Assembly (NCBI GenBank): GCA_964291305.2
Contig: OZ219783.1
Span: 1,674,001-1,738,000, forward strand
From: VXNF01 sp964291305
GTDB lineage: Bacteria; Actinomycetota; Acidimicrobiia; Acidimicrobiales; CATQHL01
Length of the DNA stretch: 64,000 nt
Direction of reading: 5' to 3'
How positions within the stretch are numbered: the first letter of the stretch is position 1; the number at the start of each line of letters is the position of its first letter. Below, piece after piece: positions 1 through 8,793 of the stretch. The position numbers and the translations under genes were made by a program. The notes beneath the pieces are model-generated. The model was given only the letters and a program-made list of their open reading frames with translations, searched no databases and was not told the origin of the DNA.

Positions 1-825
1 TCGCACGACGCCGAAGAAGAAATCAGTTTCATTGCGCCATATCTGGAGGGCTACGCCGTGGTGGCCACAGATTATGAGGGGCTCGGAACGCCGGGCTTGC
101 ACCCCTACATCGTGGGCGAGAGCGAGGCGCGTGCCGTGCTCGACAGCGTGCGCGCTGCGCACAATCTCGAGGACATCTCCTTGACCGACGAGTTTGTGGT
201 CTGGGGCCACAGCCAGGGCGGGCACGCTGCCCTTCACACCGGTAAGCACTGGGAGGGCTATGCGCCCGAACTGAAGTTGATCGGAGTGGCGTCAGGGGCA
301 CCTCCATCGCAGTTCGCGCTGCTCTACGACGCGCTGCTGGGAGGGCCGTTCCAGGGCTACCTAGCCATGGCCTCGGCCGCCTTTGCCGAGGCTTACGAAG
401 AGATAGAACTAGATCAGGTCTATACCGACGAGGCTATCGCGCTCATGGATGTCCTGGAGACGGGCTGCACGCAGGAAGTCTTTGACGTGTTCAACCCGCT
501 GAGCAAGGAGGAAATGCTGAAGGTGGCGAGCCCTCTGGGAGTCTCGCCTTGGGACCGCGTGATCATCGAGAACGACGTGAACGGGGCCCCGGTTCCGGTG
601 CCGCTACTCATTCTGCACGGCAGCGACGACGAGCAGATCGTGGCTCTGAGCAGCCAGTTCCTACTGGGCCAGCTCTGCGTGAAGCCAGGCCAAGGGCCGA
701 CGACCCGCATCGAGTACCCAGGCGAGACCCACGGCAGCGTAATCGCAGCCCAACGCGACGACCTGCTCGAATGGATCGGCAATAACTTCGAGGGCAACCC
801 AGCTCCAAACGACTGCGCCGGCTAG
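1..825 (+). CDS. Secretory lipase-like alpha/beta hydrolase, 5' truncated by the window edge
   Basis: The reading frame is already open at base 1 (Ser-His-Asp-Ala...), so the true start lies upstream and only the C-terminal 274 residues are visible. The segment GYAVVATDYEGLGTPG followed by a nucleophile elbow GHSQGG is typical of the bacterial/fungal secretory lipase (LIP) family of serine hydrolases. The Ser in GHSQGG is the predicted nucleophile, and LHGSDDEQIV and GETHGS near the C terminus fit the catalytic Asp and His. Family members are secreted and cleave lipids or other esters, but the signal peptide would lie outside the window. It converges on the HNH gene with an 11-base gap. The fold assignment is firm; the substrate is unknown. 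Confidence 0.85.
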   Translation, partial: SHDAEEEISFIAPYLEGYAVVATDYEGLGTPGLHPYIVGESEARAVLDSVRAAHNLEDISLTDEFVVWGHSQGGHAALHTGKHWEGYAPELKLIGVASGAPPSQFALLYDALLGGPFQGYLAMASAAFAEAYEEIELDQVYTDEAIALMDVLETGCTQEVFDVFNPLSKEEMLKVASPLGVSPWDRVIIENDVNGAPVPVPLLILHGSDDEQIVALSSQFLLGQLCVKPGQGPTTRIEYPGETHGSVIAAQRDDLLEWIGNNFEGNPAPNDCAG

Positions 826-836
826 GGGGGAAGGCC

Positions 837-2234
837 CTAAGGTGGTGGGTTGGCGGGGTGGTCTGGGGGTTTGAGTTTGGGTTTTCCGTCGTGGTTGGGG
901 TGGTGGATTTGGTGGTTGTGTTCGTGGACGAGGTCGTGGCAGGTGTGGCAGAGCAGAGCGAGGTTTTCTATGAGGGTGGGGCCGCCGTTGCGCCAGTATT
1001 TGATGTGATGGGCTTGGGTTTCCTCTACGGGGGCTTGGCAGCCGACACAGCCCCGGTCGCGGGCTGCTAGCAACAGTTTTTGCGCTTGGTTGGGATTACG
1101 GCTGGTGCCGATGGCGATGTTCTGCCACTGGGCGTCGAACAGTACGGGCATTACCTTGCCTCCGGCTGCTAGCCGGGCGGCTACTTCTACCGGTATCGGC
1201 GTGCCGTCGTCTAGTCGCGGGTTTTCTAAGTGCCCACTTTGGTGGTTGTAATCAGCTAGCACCAACAGGGTGGTCTGCTCGCGTTTGCAGTCACCGAAGC
1301 CGCCGAACAGCTCCGCCACGGCGTCAGCGGCGCGTTGGGCGTGGGTGTGCTCAGCGGAGCCGGCCCGGTTTCTCACAGCCCGCAACGCCGACTGGTAAAT
1401 CTGATGCAACCGCTTACCAGTGATCGAATCGAACCGCGCTGAGAGCTGCCACATGCCATCTTCGCCTAGGGTCATGCGAGCACGCCGGGCGTCGCGCTGG
1501 GCGCGCAACTCCACAGCCGCAGCATCAGTGCCATACTCGCCGTCTCGAGCGTCTTGCTCGGCTTGCTCCTCTTCGGGAGTCTTAGCAGCCGGTTCATAAG
1601 CCACGATGTGGCGGCCCACTACGTCGGAGGGATAACCCCGGCTGAGATTCAACAACTCCGCTTCCGGGCGGGCGTGCTCCTTACCCGAAGCGCGTGCCGC
1701 TACCCGGGCATGGGACAGGTTGATCTCCCCCTCCGACAACGCTCGCACCGTTTCGTCTAAACCCTCAGAAGCCAGCGTGTAAGCCAGGCCGGCCTCGGAC
1801 CGGGCTTGAGCTGACGACATGCGGTTGTATTCGCGCATCATCCACGCGGTTGCCTGCCAACCGTTACGCCGTGCCACCTCACCGGCCACGGCCATCAACA
1901 TGCCCTCCACCCGAGCCCGAGCCCGACCCAAATCCACCATTAGGTCTAACAACTCGTCTTCCCGCACCGAACCCACATCCAAACCCCCAACACACACCGG
2001 CCGGCCGCAACCACAGCGCCCAGCTCTCACGTAACCACTACCACCCACCGTCGCCCCAACACCCACAGTGCGCAACTCGCCGCTCTCAGCAGACTCCGCC
2101 ACAGTACGCGACCCCGAACACACCCACCTCGAACCCCCAGCACCCGGCTGCTCGGCCTCCGCAACAGCCGGACCCGAGCCGTTCAACCCCCCAACAACCG
2201 CTTCACCAACAGACGTACTCTCTAACATTCCCAT
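837..2234 (-). CDS. DUF222 / HNH endonuclease domain protein (13E12 repeat family)
   Basis: A 465-residue protein with a DUF222-type middle region (roughly residues 90-330, rich in Arg and Ala) and a C-terminal HNH nuclease motif. In the motif, CVGCQAP is followed by AHHIKYWRNGG and then LLCHTCHDLVHE, giving the Cys pairs and the His residues expected for metal-dependent nucleases. This architecture is very abundant in actinobacteria, often as multicopy genes of unknown role, sometimes suspected to be mobile. The N-terminal about 85 residues are low-complexity Gly/Ser/Val and poorly constrained, so the start could be further in. The ATG used here is the first in the frame. It is followed upstream by a 437-base non-coding stretch shared with the divergent DGQHR gene. 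Confidence 0.85.
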   Translation of the reverse strand: MGMLESTSVGEAVVGGLNGSGPAVAEAEQPGAGGSRWVCSGSRTVAESAESGELRTVGVGATVGGSGYVRAGRCGCGRPVCVGGLDVGSVREDELLDLMVDLGRARARVEGMLMAVAGEVARRNGWQATAWMMREYNRMSSAQARSEAGLAYTLASEGLDETVRALSEGEINLSHARVAARASGKEHARPEAELLNLSRGYPSDVVGRHIVAYEPAAKTPEEEQAEQDARDGEYGTDAAAVELRAQRDARRARMTLGEDGMWQLSARFDSITGKRLHQIYQSALRAVRNRAGSAEHTHAQRAADAVAELFGGFGDCKREQTTLLVLADYNHQSGHLENPRLDDGTPIPVEVAARLAAGGKVMPVLFDAQWQNIAIGTSRNPNQAQKLLLAARDRGCVGCQAPVEETQAHHIKYWRNGGPTLIENLALLCHTCHDLVHEHNHQIHHPNHDGKPKLKPPDHPANPPP

Positions 2235-2586
2235 GCACTAGAATATATACAACAATCCTCTAAAACCAAACAAGCGCGCGCAAGAAAATCCCATCCGGAA
2301 CACCACAACCACCACCAACCCACAGAAACACCCAACCACGACACGCCAACTCCCACCAGCTGCACCGAAGGAGAACCCATAGACCTAGAAAGGCCAGCCC
2401 TAGAGGGCTCATACCCAACAGCTACGGAACGGCCTGATCACGCAAGCGGTGCGCTACACCGTCGACTTGTCCAGCGGGCGCCCGTAATCCGGCACTCCCG
2501 ACGCCCGTAGCTCCGCTCTCAGCAGCAGGGAAATAGGTGCAGAACCTCTTAGTACGTCCACTAGATTGAAAAATCTGCTCGATAAG
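2235..2586. other. Non-coding spacer between divergent genes
   Basis: No credible coding frame is seen here. The base composition shifts from the GC-rich HNH gene to a more A/C-rich and then mixed sequence, which may mark the left edge of the lower-GC cassette to the right. No clear inverted repeats or attachment site could be identified by eye. Confidence 0.5.
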
Positions 2587-2615
2587 TTGTTTTTCTGAAC
2601 GTGTAATGCTATTGT
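2587..2615 (+). promoter_or_regulatory. Candidate sigma70-type promoter for the DGQHR/GHKL cassette
   Basis: TTGTTT at 2587-2592 and TATTGT at 2610-2615 are separated by 17 bases. They lie in a locally AT-rich patch 57 bases upstream of the DGQHR gene start. The match to consensus is partial (3/6 and 4/6). The start codon at 2672 is preceded by a good ribosome binding site, AAGGGAG at 2658-2664. Confidence 0.35.
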
Positions 2616-2671
2616 TACGCCCACAGTACGGCACACGCCGGACATTACCCAACTGACAAGGGAGAACAATC

Positions 2672-3832
2672 ATGATCACAGTGAAGACCAGCATGGCCAG
2701 TCGGCTCAAGCCCACGTTCCAGGTACCAGCTACCCGGGGGCGCATGGGTACAACTGACTACTACACAGCGACCCTCCCCTTCGGGGCGGTGACCAAGCTG
2801 TTTGTATTTGATCCAGAGGAGATGCTCGAGTTGACCCCGGAAAACCGGAGCCAAAGAGTGTTGAAGTCCAAAAGGATCCCAGAAATCGCCAACTACGTGC
2901 TGGAGAACGAGGATTACCTATTCTCTGCGATCACCGTCTCGGTTGATGCCGACGAAGTTGATTTCTGCCCAGCCGAAGACCAAGCCGATGTAGGCATCCT
3001 GGTGCTGCCTTTGGAGGCCAAGTACGTGATTAACGACGGCCAGCACCGTGTAGCGGGAATCATAGAGGCACTTAGACAGGACAGCCGCCTCGCGGAGGAC
3101 ACAATCTCTGTGGTCCTACTTCCCGACAGCGGCCTGGAACGCAGCCAACAGATCTTCTCAGACTTGAACCGCACTGTGCACAAGACTTCAAAGTCGCTTG
3201 ACATCCTCTTTGATCATCGGCTGCCGATCAATGGCATAACTATGTCGTGCCTTGAAGAAGTACCATTGTTTAAGGATCGCATCGACAAAGAGCGCGTGTC
3301 GCTGTCAGTACGCTCACCAAAGTTTGCCACCCTATCGGGGCTGAAGGAGGCAAACGTTCAATTACTCGGCAATCTGCCCGAAAAGCTCTCCGAAGCAAAA
3401 ATTCGAGAAAATACTGAGCTGGCAGTCGATTTCTGGACTCGTATAACCGACTTTATAGAGCCCTGGAGTGACATTCTAAGCGGCGATATTAAGCCTCAGG
3501 AAGCGCGCCAGTTGTACGTGTCATCCTATGCGTTATCGTTGTGGTCCCTAGGCTACGCTGGAAGCGCAACTCGAACAGCATATAGCGAGAATAAAGGTCG
3601 TCAGAACGACGTGCTCCAAAGTCTTTCTAATATAGATTGGCGAAAATCCAACCCTGACTGGCAAGGAATTTGCATGTCAGATAGCGAGCTGATCACACGC
3701 GCCCCCACACGCCGAGCAACCGCCAAATACATCATGTGGAAACTGGGCCTAGAATCTGTGCGGCCTGCGACAGTTATCGCCAAACCGGGAGAGCAAACGA
3801 GAATGAATCGAGATCAAGATGAGGTCTTATGA
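2672..3832 (+). CDS. DGQHR-domain (DndB-like) protein
   Basis: A 386-residue protein with the diagnostic NDGQHRVAGI motif at about residues 121-130 and a downstream FSDLNRTVHKTSKSL segment (about 162-176), both typical of the DGQHR/DndB superfamily. DndB proper regulates DNA phosphorothioation operons (dndCDE), but none of those genes is present here. Instead the next gene, 71 bases downstream on the same strand, is a GHKL-type ATPase. AAGGGAG seven bases before the ATG supports this start. The gene uses many A/T-ending codons and is visibly poorer in GC than its neighbours, suggesting horizontal acquisition. The family call is firm. A role in phage defence or DNA-modification sensing is an inference from the family and context. 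Confidence 0.85.
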   Translation: MITVKTSMASRLKPTFQVPATRGRMGTTDYYTATLPFGAVTKLFVFDPEEMLELTPENRSQRVLKSKRIPEIANYVLENEDYLFSAITVSVDADEVDFCPAEDQADVGILVLPLEAKYVINDGQHRVAGIIEALRQDSRLAEDTISVVLLPDSGLERSQQIFSDLNRTVHKTSKSLDILFDHRLPINGITMSCLEEVPLFKDRIDKERVSLSVRSPKFATLSGLKEANVQLLGNLPEKLSEAKIRENTELAVDFWTRITDFIEPWSDILSGDIKPQEARQLYVSSYALSLWSLGYAGSATRTAYSENKGRQNDVLQSLSNIDWRKSNPDWQGICMSDSELITRAPTRRATAKYIMWKLGLESVRPATVIAKPGEQTRMNRDQDEVL

Positions 3833-3903
3833 CCTAGCCTGCTGACAACGACAACTCATAGCAGCAAATATGCCGCACCTAGCAAAGCGATTGGAGAGAA
3901 AGT

Positions 3904-6381
3904 ATGAATAATCAAGCGTTGTGCGAAGAACTAATCCGAGCCGACACTGAGAAGGAGGTAGAGCTGCTTTTAATGAAGGCAGACTACTGGGATAACATCG
4001 ACTTTTGGGCAGCGTTCGGAGATAACTCGGCAAACGCTTCGGTGATCGGAGCCCAGCAGGCAGATGCTGAATCTGCCCTCGTAGAGAAAATCGTAAACTC
4101 TATCGACGCTCGCTTGCTCAACGCTTGTCAAGCAAATGGATACAACCCTCATAATTACACAGACTTACCTCAAACAGGACAGGAAGCCATCTGTAGATGG
4201 TTCGAGCACGGCCTGAACACAGACCAAATTTCTCGAGCTGGCAATATTGCGGCGTGGTACCAAAGCAAGATAAATGAGCAGGCGGAGCAGATAACCGTTA
4301 CAGCTACCGGAGCGAGAGGTAGCTTTGCCAGTATTACGATTGTGGATACTGGCGAAGGGCAAGAGCCTGACTGCTTTGGGGATACATTCTGCTCGCTCAA
4401 CACTGGTAACAAGCGCTCGGTCCCCTTTGTTCAGGGTAAACACACTATGGGCGGCACAGGAGCGCTACGATTTTGCGGCGCGGGCCGAGTGCGTGCCCAT
4501 AACTTGCAGTTGATTGTTTCTCGGCGAAATCCGGCCTACGCATCGAAAAGCTCAAACACTCCGTGGGGGTTCACGGTTGTCAGGAAGTTCCCGGCTCAGG
4601 GCAATGAGAAGACACCCACTTACCGCTATCTTGCTCCGGGGAAACAAGTGCTGCACTTTGAGGCTACAGAGTTGGCAATTTTCCCTCAAGTACCACCCCA
4701 AGGTGGCAAAGCTGAGCCCTACGCTCGGTTTGCCCCCTGGGGCACGCTTACGAAGCTATACGAGTACATCAAAGCGACCTACATCACTGAGTCGTCATCA
4801 AGAGGCAAACTAACGCTGCTTCGTAAACTTGAGTTACGCATTCCTCAGGCGACGCTTCCCGTGAAGCTCTACGAGTGTCGAGGATTCCGAAGTGCAGCTG
4901 ACGCACATCCCACGATAGTGCTGATGGGTATCATGAACCGACTCACGAGTTTACCCTCGAGATCAGAGTATCTGGAGTGGGACGGGACGCCCAAGAAACT
5001 GGAATTTCGAGTTGACAGCCAATTATTCCAGGCAATAGTTTGGGCATTTAAAAGTGCCGATACCGCAAAACGGTACAGGGGCGCTAAAGGTGTGCTATTC
5101 ATGCTCAACGGACAGACTCACGCCATCCTTGACGACCGATTCTTTAGTAGGAAAACCGTTGACCTTGATGCTTTGCGCAAGTCGCTGCTTGTCGTGGTAG
5201 ACTGTTCAGCTATTAGCAAAGCACATGAAATGGAACTGATAATGAACAGTCGCGATAGGCTAGCAGAGTCAGAATTCCGAAATCAAGTAGAAAATGAGCT
5301 TGCAACACGCCTAAAGGAACATCCGGCATTACAGAGATTACGCAATGAGCGAATTAGATATTCGGGAGCCGCGGATCAACATCAAGACCGAGCGATACGA
5401 GATTTCCTGGAGTCGCACCTGCAAACAAATCCCGACCTTAGTAAACTACTCTTTGAAGGTTCCGACATCTCCAATCCTCACAAGCCTTTTACTCAAAGCG
5501 ACGACCAAATACAGCTCCGCAATTACCCAACCTACTTCCGCCTCCGAAAGGCAACCAACGGGTACCTACGTCGAGACGCTCATTTAGATCGTGGTTACCA
5601 CCGATTTATTTTTGAGACGGACGCTTGCGACAACTATTTTGACCGACTTGACTCTCCTGGTATACGAGCTTTAGACATAAACGATGATGACAATCTTTGG
5701 ACTAATGCAGATAACTACATCGAGGGATGGCACCTTAGCGACGGGACGGCAGAAATGCGTTTACGACTACCTGACAATACGCATGAGGGCGACATAATCG
5801 ATTTCAAGTTTACCGTCAGCGACGACAACCCCGATACTCTAGAAGAGTTTGTCAGCCATATACGCCTGGATATCAAATCACCCAATCAATCGACCCACGG
5901 AAACCCTGACAACGATAAGAGCAAGAGTAGACCAGTCAAGGTAGACTTGCCAGAGATCAAACGCGTTGGCGAAGAGGACTGGAATATTCAGTCGCCAGAA
6001 CCTTTTGATGCTCACACAGCTTTGCGCAGATTCGATCTAGCCGAAGGTCGCTACGAGTTTCGATATAATGCTGCTAACAAGTGGCTACGCCATTACGTCC
6101 AAAGCCGTAGGTTAACAGATGGCCAAGCAGAAAATCTCACAAAGCAGTTTGGGCAAATAATCTCACTATTTGCTCTGGCCGTGATGGCGAATCACAAGCA
6201 GCAAGAACCAGAAAAAGGCAATGTAGACAACTCACCAGATTCAGCAGATGGCGGAGTGTCCGCCATCCTTGTAAATGATCTAGTTGACTGGTTCACCTCC
6301 GCGATCGCGCCAGTAGTTTCAACGATAGATACTTTTACTTCCTCACCACTTGTAGCAGCAGACCCAGAGGACGAAGAATAG
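3904..6381 (+). CDS. Large GHKL-fold (Hsp90/MutL-type) ATP-binding protein
   Basis: An 825-residue protein with a recognisable Bergerat ATP-binding fold. The N-box EKIVNSIDAR (residues 61-70) supplies the catalytic Glu and the Mg-binding Asn, IVDTGEG (146-152) is the G1 box, and HTMGGTGALRF (180-190) is the ATP-lid glycine box. About 600 residues follow with no motif I recognise, and no membrane segment. GGAGAG at 3893-3898 sets the ATG start. A sample of its DNA (4081-4140) is 45% GC, against well over 60% in nearby housekeeping genes. With the upstream DGQHR gene it forms an apparent two-gene operon. GHKL ATPases occur in several defence systems, so a defence effector or sensor is possible, but the function is not established. 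Confidence 0.8.
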   Translation: MNNQALCEELIRADTEKEVELLLMKADYWDNIDFWAAFGDNSANASVIGAQQADAESALVEKIVNSIDARLLNACQANGYNPHNYTDLPQTGQEAICRWFEHGLNTDQISRAGNIAAWYQSKINEQAEQITVTATGARGSFASITIVDTGEGQEPDCFGDTFCSLNTGNKRSVPFVQGKHTMGGTGALRFCGAGRVRAHNLQLIVSRRNPAYASKSSNTPWGFTVVRKFPAQGNEKTPTYRYLAPGKQVLHFEATELAIFPQVPPQGGKAEPYARFAPWGTLTKLYEYIKATYITESSSRGKLTLLRKLELRIPQATLPVKLYECRGFRSAADAHPTIVLMGIMNRLTSLPSRSEYLEWDGTPKKLEFRVDSQLFQAIVWAFKSADTAKRYRGAKGVLFMLNGQTHAILDDRFFSRKTVDLDALRKSLLVVVDCSAISKAHEMELIMNSRDRLAESEFRNQVENELATRLKEHPALQRLRNERIRYSGAADQHQDRAIRDFLESHLQTNPDLSKLLFEGSDISNPHKPFTQSDDQIQLRNYPTYFRLRKATNGYLRRDAHLDRGYHRFIFETDACDNYFDRLDSPGIRALDINDDDNLWTNADNYIEGWHLSDGTAEMRLRLPDNTHEGDIIDFKFTVSDDNPDTLEEFVSHIRLDIKSPNQSTHGNPDNDKSKSRPVKVDLPEIKRVGEEDWNIQSPEPFDAHTALRRFDLAEGRYEFRYNAANKWLRHYVQSRRLTDGQAENLTKQFGQIISLFALAVMANHKQQEPEKGNVDNSPDSADGGVSAILVNDLVDWFTSAIAPVVSTIDTFTSSPLVAADPEDEE

Positions 6382-6436
6382 GATACAACTCAACTTGCCT
6401 AGGACTTGCTGGAAATCAAATTACTGTGTACAATCT

Positions 6437-6467
6437 CCACTATTTGCACACCAGCCCCACTATTTGC
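6437..6467 (+). repeat. Two direct copies of an 11-bp motif, 20-bp period
   Basis: CCACTATTTGC occurs at 6437-6447 and again, exactly, at 6457-6467, with a 9-base spacer. It lies just after the GHKL gene at the right border of the low-GC cassette. It could be a protein binding site or a relic of an insertion boundary; there is no stronger evidence for either. Confidence 0.5.
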
Positions 6468-6473
6468 GATTTT

Positions 6474-6491
6474 ACCCACCTCGCGGTGGGT
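6474..6491 (+). terminator. Terminator-like hairpin after the GHKL gene
   Basis: ACCCACC (6474-6480), the loop TCGC, and GGTGGGT (6485-6491) form a perfect 7-bp GC-rich stem 92 bases after the stop of the GHKL gene. No T-run follows, so intrinsic termination is uncertain. The rest of the 251-base gap to the next gene holds no gene I can support. Confidence 0.4.
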
Positions 6492-6632
6492 ACTACGAGC
6501 ATCTAGCTCTTCGAGTATGCCGTTGCGGATCCTCTACCCGAAGTGGCTTTGGCGCGACCGTACCGAGAGGACCAACTGGAAGTGCCTAGGCGGGTGGACA
6601 GTGTCACAGGTCGTGGATAGGGTTCGAGTCCT

Positions 6633-6851
6633 GTGGAGTTGATAGTCCCGCTCGCCGCGTTCTTGGGCAGTTGCCTGCTGGTCGCGCTCTTGACTTGGTG
6701 GTCGGGGGCCTGGCGGTCAGTGTTCCGGGGCGTGGAAGAGGATCTGGATCCAAGCCGCGATCCGGAGTTGCTGCTGCGCTCCGGCGAACAGAAGTGGATC
6801 GAAGATCATCACTTCTGGGAGTTGACAGAAGTCGAGGACATCGCCCTCTGA
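6633..6851 (+). CDS. Small single-pass membrane protein
   Basis: A 72-residue frame starting with GTG. Residues 3-22 (LIVPLAAFLGSCLLVALLTW) form one clear hydrophobic helix, followed by an acidic, polar tail rich in Glu/Asp. It resembles nothing I can name. It converges on ogt with a 32-base gap. A weak start context and small size limit confidence, but the hydrophobic-helix-plus-acidic-tail pattern is typical of genuine small membrane proteins rather than of a shadow frame. Confidence 0.45.
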   Translation: MELIVPLAAFLGSCLLVALLTWWSGAWRSVFRGVEEDLDPSRDPELLLRSGEQKWIEDHHFWELTEVEDIAL

Positions 6852-6883
6852 GCGGCGCTTAGGCCGCCGATGGGCACTGTTCG

Positions 6884-7477
6884 CTAGCGACCGCCGACTG
6901 ATGTCTCGAGGTCTAGCAAGAGATCCTTAGCCTCCGTGCCGCCGCCGTACTGCCCTCGCCTGCCGTCGCCCCGGACGACCCGATGGCAGGGGATCACCAG
7001 CGCTACCGGATTTGTCGCCATGGCAGTGCCGACCGCCCTTGCCGCTCGATTGTTGCCAGCAGCCGCGGCAACTCCGGCGTAGCTGCGAGTCTGACCGTAG
7101 GGAATGGCCGCGGTCACCTCTAGCGCCTTGCGATAAAAACCCGCGCAGCCGCGCCAATCCACATCCAGAGTGAACTCCTGCAGCCTGCCGGCGAAGTAGT
7201 CGTCGAGTTGCCGGCGCACGCCGTCGAGCGGAGCAGCAGCCACGGTCACCTGAGGGGATACCTCTGTGGCCATGAGCGCGGCCAGTTCTTCGATGTCGCC
7301 GTCGGCGCTGCCAGCCACGCCAGGGGGCAAGAAGTTCAGACGCCGCAGCCCCGCCTCGGTGAGAGCCAACCCCAGACGGCCAACGGGACTGTCGGTGTCC
7401 CACACCCAAACCGCTTCGGCGCTCGGGGCCCCGTGGCCGTTAGTCACCATTGCGGCAGCGTTCTTATCGCTAGTCAT
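6884..7477 (-). CDS. ogt: Methylated-DNA--protein-cysteine methyltransferase
   Basis: A 197-residue suicide repair enzyme that transfers the methyl group from O6-methylguanine (and O4-methylthymine) in DNA to its own cysteine. The active-site motif IPCHRVV is present, with the acceptor Cys at residue 164, followed by the conserved glycine-rich stretch ending in YGGGTEAK. The preceding helix-turn-helix region contains the usual PYGQTRSYAGVA and the Arg finger in NNRAARAVG. The length fits the Ogt family; the N-terminal 20 residues are variable. It stands alone, 111 bases downstream of an uncharacterised gene on the same strand. Confidence 0.93.
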   Translation of the reverse strand: MTSDKNAAAMVTNGHGAPSAEAVWVWDTDSPVGRLGLALTEAGLRRLNFLPPGVAGSADGDIEELAALMATEVSPQVTVAAAPLDGVRRQLDDYFAGRLQEFTLDVDWRGCAGFYRKALEVTAAIPYGQTRSYAGVAAAAGNNRAARAVGTAMATNPVALVIPCHRVVRGDGRRGQYGGGTEAKDLLLDLETSVGGR

Positions 7478-7588
7478 CTAAACACCCCTAACTTCCAGCA
7501 GCGGCAGGCACTAAAGCTCCGATCTAGCTCCGATCCCAGCCTCTCGATCCTAAGCTGCGAGCTTACCGGCGGGCGACCCATCCGTCGA

Positions 7589-8104
7589 TCAATTCTCTCC
7601 TCGACCGCGTTGTATGGCCACGTCGGCAACCCAGCGCTCGTCGGTGGCCACCCCGCTGAGTGTCGTCACCGCGGCCAGCAGGAATCGCAGTACCTCAGCG
7701 ACTTCCACCCCCTCGGGCAACTCGAACACGAGCCCGCGCCGGACGTGATCTTGGCGTACTGTCCAACTCTGCGGCACGTGGACACCAGCGGTGGCCAGCC
7801 GGCGTACCGCAAACCGGCCGGTCGGGTGCGAGATGCCGACGGTTGCCGGCACAACGCTACGGCCACGACGGTGCCGCGGCACCCAAGTAGCTTGGGGCAC
7901 TTCAGGGCCTCGGGCGGAGAACATACGGCCCAGCTGTGAGCTAGGGGGACGATCCTCGTCTTCTACCCAGGGCTGCAAGTTGATCCAGCCTCGACCATCG
8001 TCTCGGGCCGCCAGGTCGTCCATGAAAGACAAGATCTCAGCAGTGTCGTCGCTGGTGAACATAACGCCGGTGTGATCCACAGCCATAACGCGATGCTGCC
8101 ACAC
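7589..8104 (-). CDS. Hypothetical protein
   Basis: A 171-residue soluble protein with no motif I recognise and no membrane segment or signal peptide. It has an acidic N-terminal part (SDDTAEILSFMDDLAARDDG), a basic Arg/Pro-rich centre and a C-terminal region that reads as alternating strands and helices. An ATG/GTG-rich N terminus leaves the start open by a few residues. It is divergent from the histidine phosphatase gene (65-base gap) and upstream of ogt on the same strand. Codon usage matches the chromosome, so it looks like a native lineage-specific gene. Confidence 0.6.
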   Translation of the reverse strand: MWQHRVMAVDHTGVMFTSDDTAEILSFMDDLAARDDGRGWINLQPWVEDEDRPPSSQLGRMFSARGPEVPQATWVPRHRRGRSVVPATVGISHPTGRFAVRRLATAGVHVPQSWTVRQDHVRRGLVFELPEGVEVAEVLRFLLAAVTTLSGVATDERWVADVAIQRGRGEN

Positions 8105-8169
8105 CGAGCCCCCGATGTCCGGACTGCGTCAACCCGCTTGGTTGGGGGTGACGGGTACCGTACGAGCGC

Positions 8170-8793
8170 GTGAAGCTGATTCTGATCCGTCACGCCCTGC
8201 CAGAGAGGGTGGAGAACAGCGACGGGCCCGCCGATCCGGGGCTAACCGCCGTTGGCCATGAGCAGGCTCAGCGCCTCGCCGCCTGGCTGAAGGACGAACA
8301 AATCGACCACTTGGCGTCCAGCCCTAAACGCCGAGCGGTGGAGACCGCGGAGCACCTAGCAGCCGGGTGGGGCCTCAAGATCGAGATAGTGCCGGGTTTC
8401 TCCGAGATCGACAGCGGCAGCAACACTTACATCCCTTACGAGCAGATGCGCCGCGAGCGGCACAAGATCTGGCAACACCTGCGCCACGGTCGCTGGCACG
8501 AGGCGGGCTACACCGATCCCGAGCTGTTCCGGCGCCAAGTCGCCGCGGCTTTCACCTCCTGGGAGCAGCAGCACGCCGACCGCACCGTGGCCGTGGTGGC
8601 CCACAGCGGCACCATCAACGCGCTAGTGAGCGATTTCCTGGCTATCCAGAACGTCTTCTTCTTCGGCTTGGAGTACACGGGCGTGTGCCGGCTGCAGCGC
8701 AATGTGTTGGGCGGCATGCACGTGACCTCGCTGAACGAAAGCGCACACCTCCACACGGTGCGCGACACTCTCCATCCGCTGCCAGCTCCGTGA
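8170..8793 (+). CDS. Histidine phosphatase family protein
   Basis: A 207-residue member of the phosphoglycerate mutase/acid phosphatase superfamily. The N terminus LILIRHALPE carries the phospho-acceptor His of the RHG-type motif (RHA here). SSPKRRAVETAEHL supplies the second Arg, and VVAHSGTINAL contains the second catalytic His. Substrates in this family range from phosphosugars to nucleotides and cannot be read from sequence. The GTG start places the motif at residue 7, as usual. Its stop codon overlaps the GTG of the ETF gene by 4 bases (GTGA), so the two are translationally coupled. Confidence 0.87.
   Translation: MKLILIRHALPERVENSDGPADPGLTAVGHEQAQRLAAWLKDEQIDHLASSPKRRAVETAEHLAAGWGLKIEIVPGFSEIDSGSNTYIPYEQMRRERHKIWQHLRHGRWHEAGYTDPELFRRQVAAAFTSWEQQHADRTVAVVAHSGTINALVSDFLAIQNVFFFGLEYTGVCRLQRNVLGGMHVTSLNESAHLHTVRDTLHPLPAP

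Noticed and set aside
6540..6645. tRNA-like T-loop GGTTCGAGTCC near 6621
   Set aside because: The T-stem does not pair correctly, the 5' acceptor only partly matches, and no anticodon arm can be drawn. It also runs into the start of a small gene.
8367..8789. Upstream open frame in front of the ETF fusion
   Set aside because: It is Arg/Pro-rich and overlaps the histidine phosphatase gene completely. The GTG at 8790 overlaps the previous stop and begins the conserved ETF sequence.
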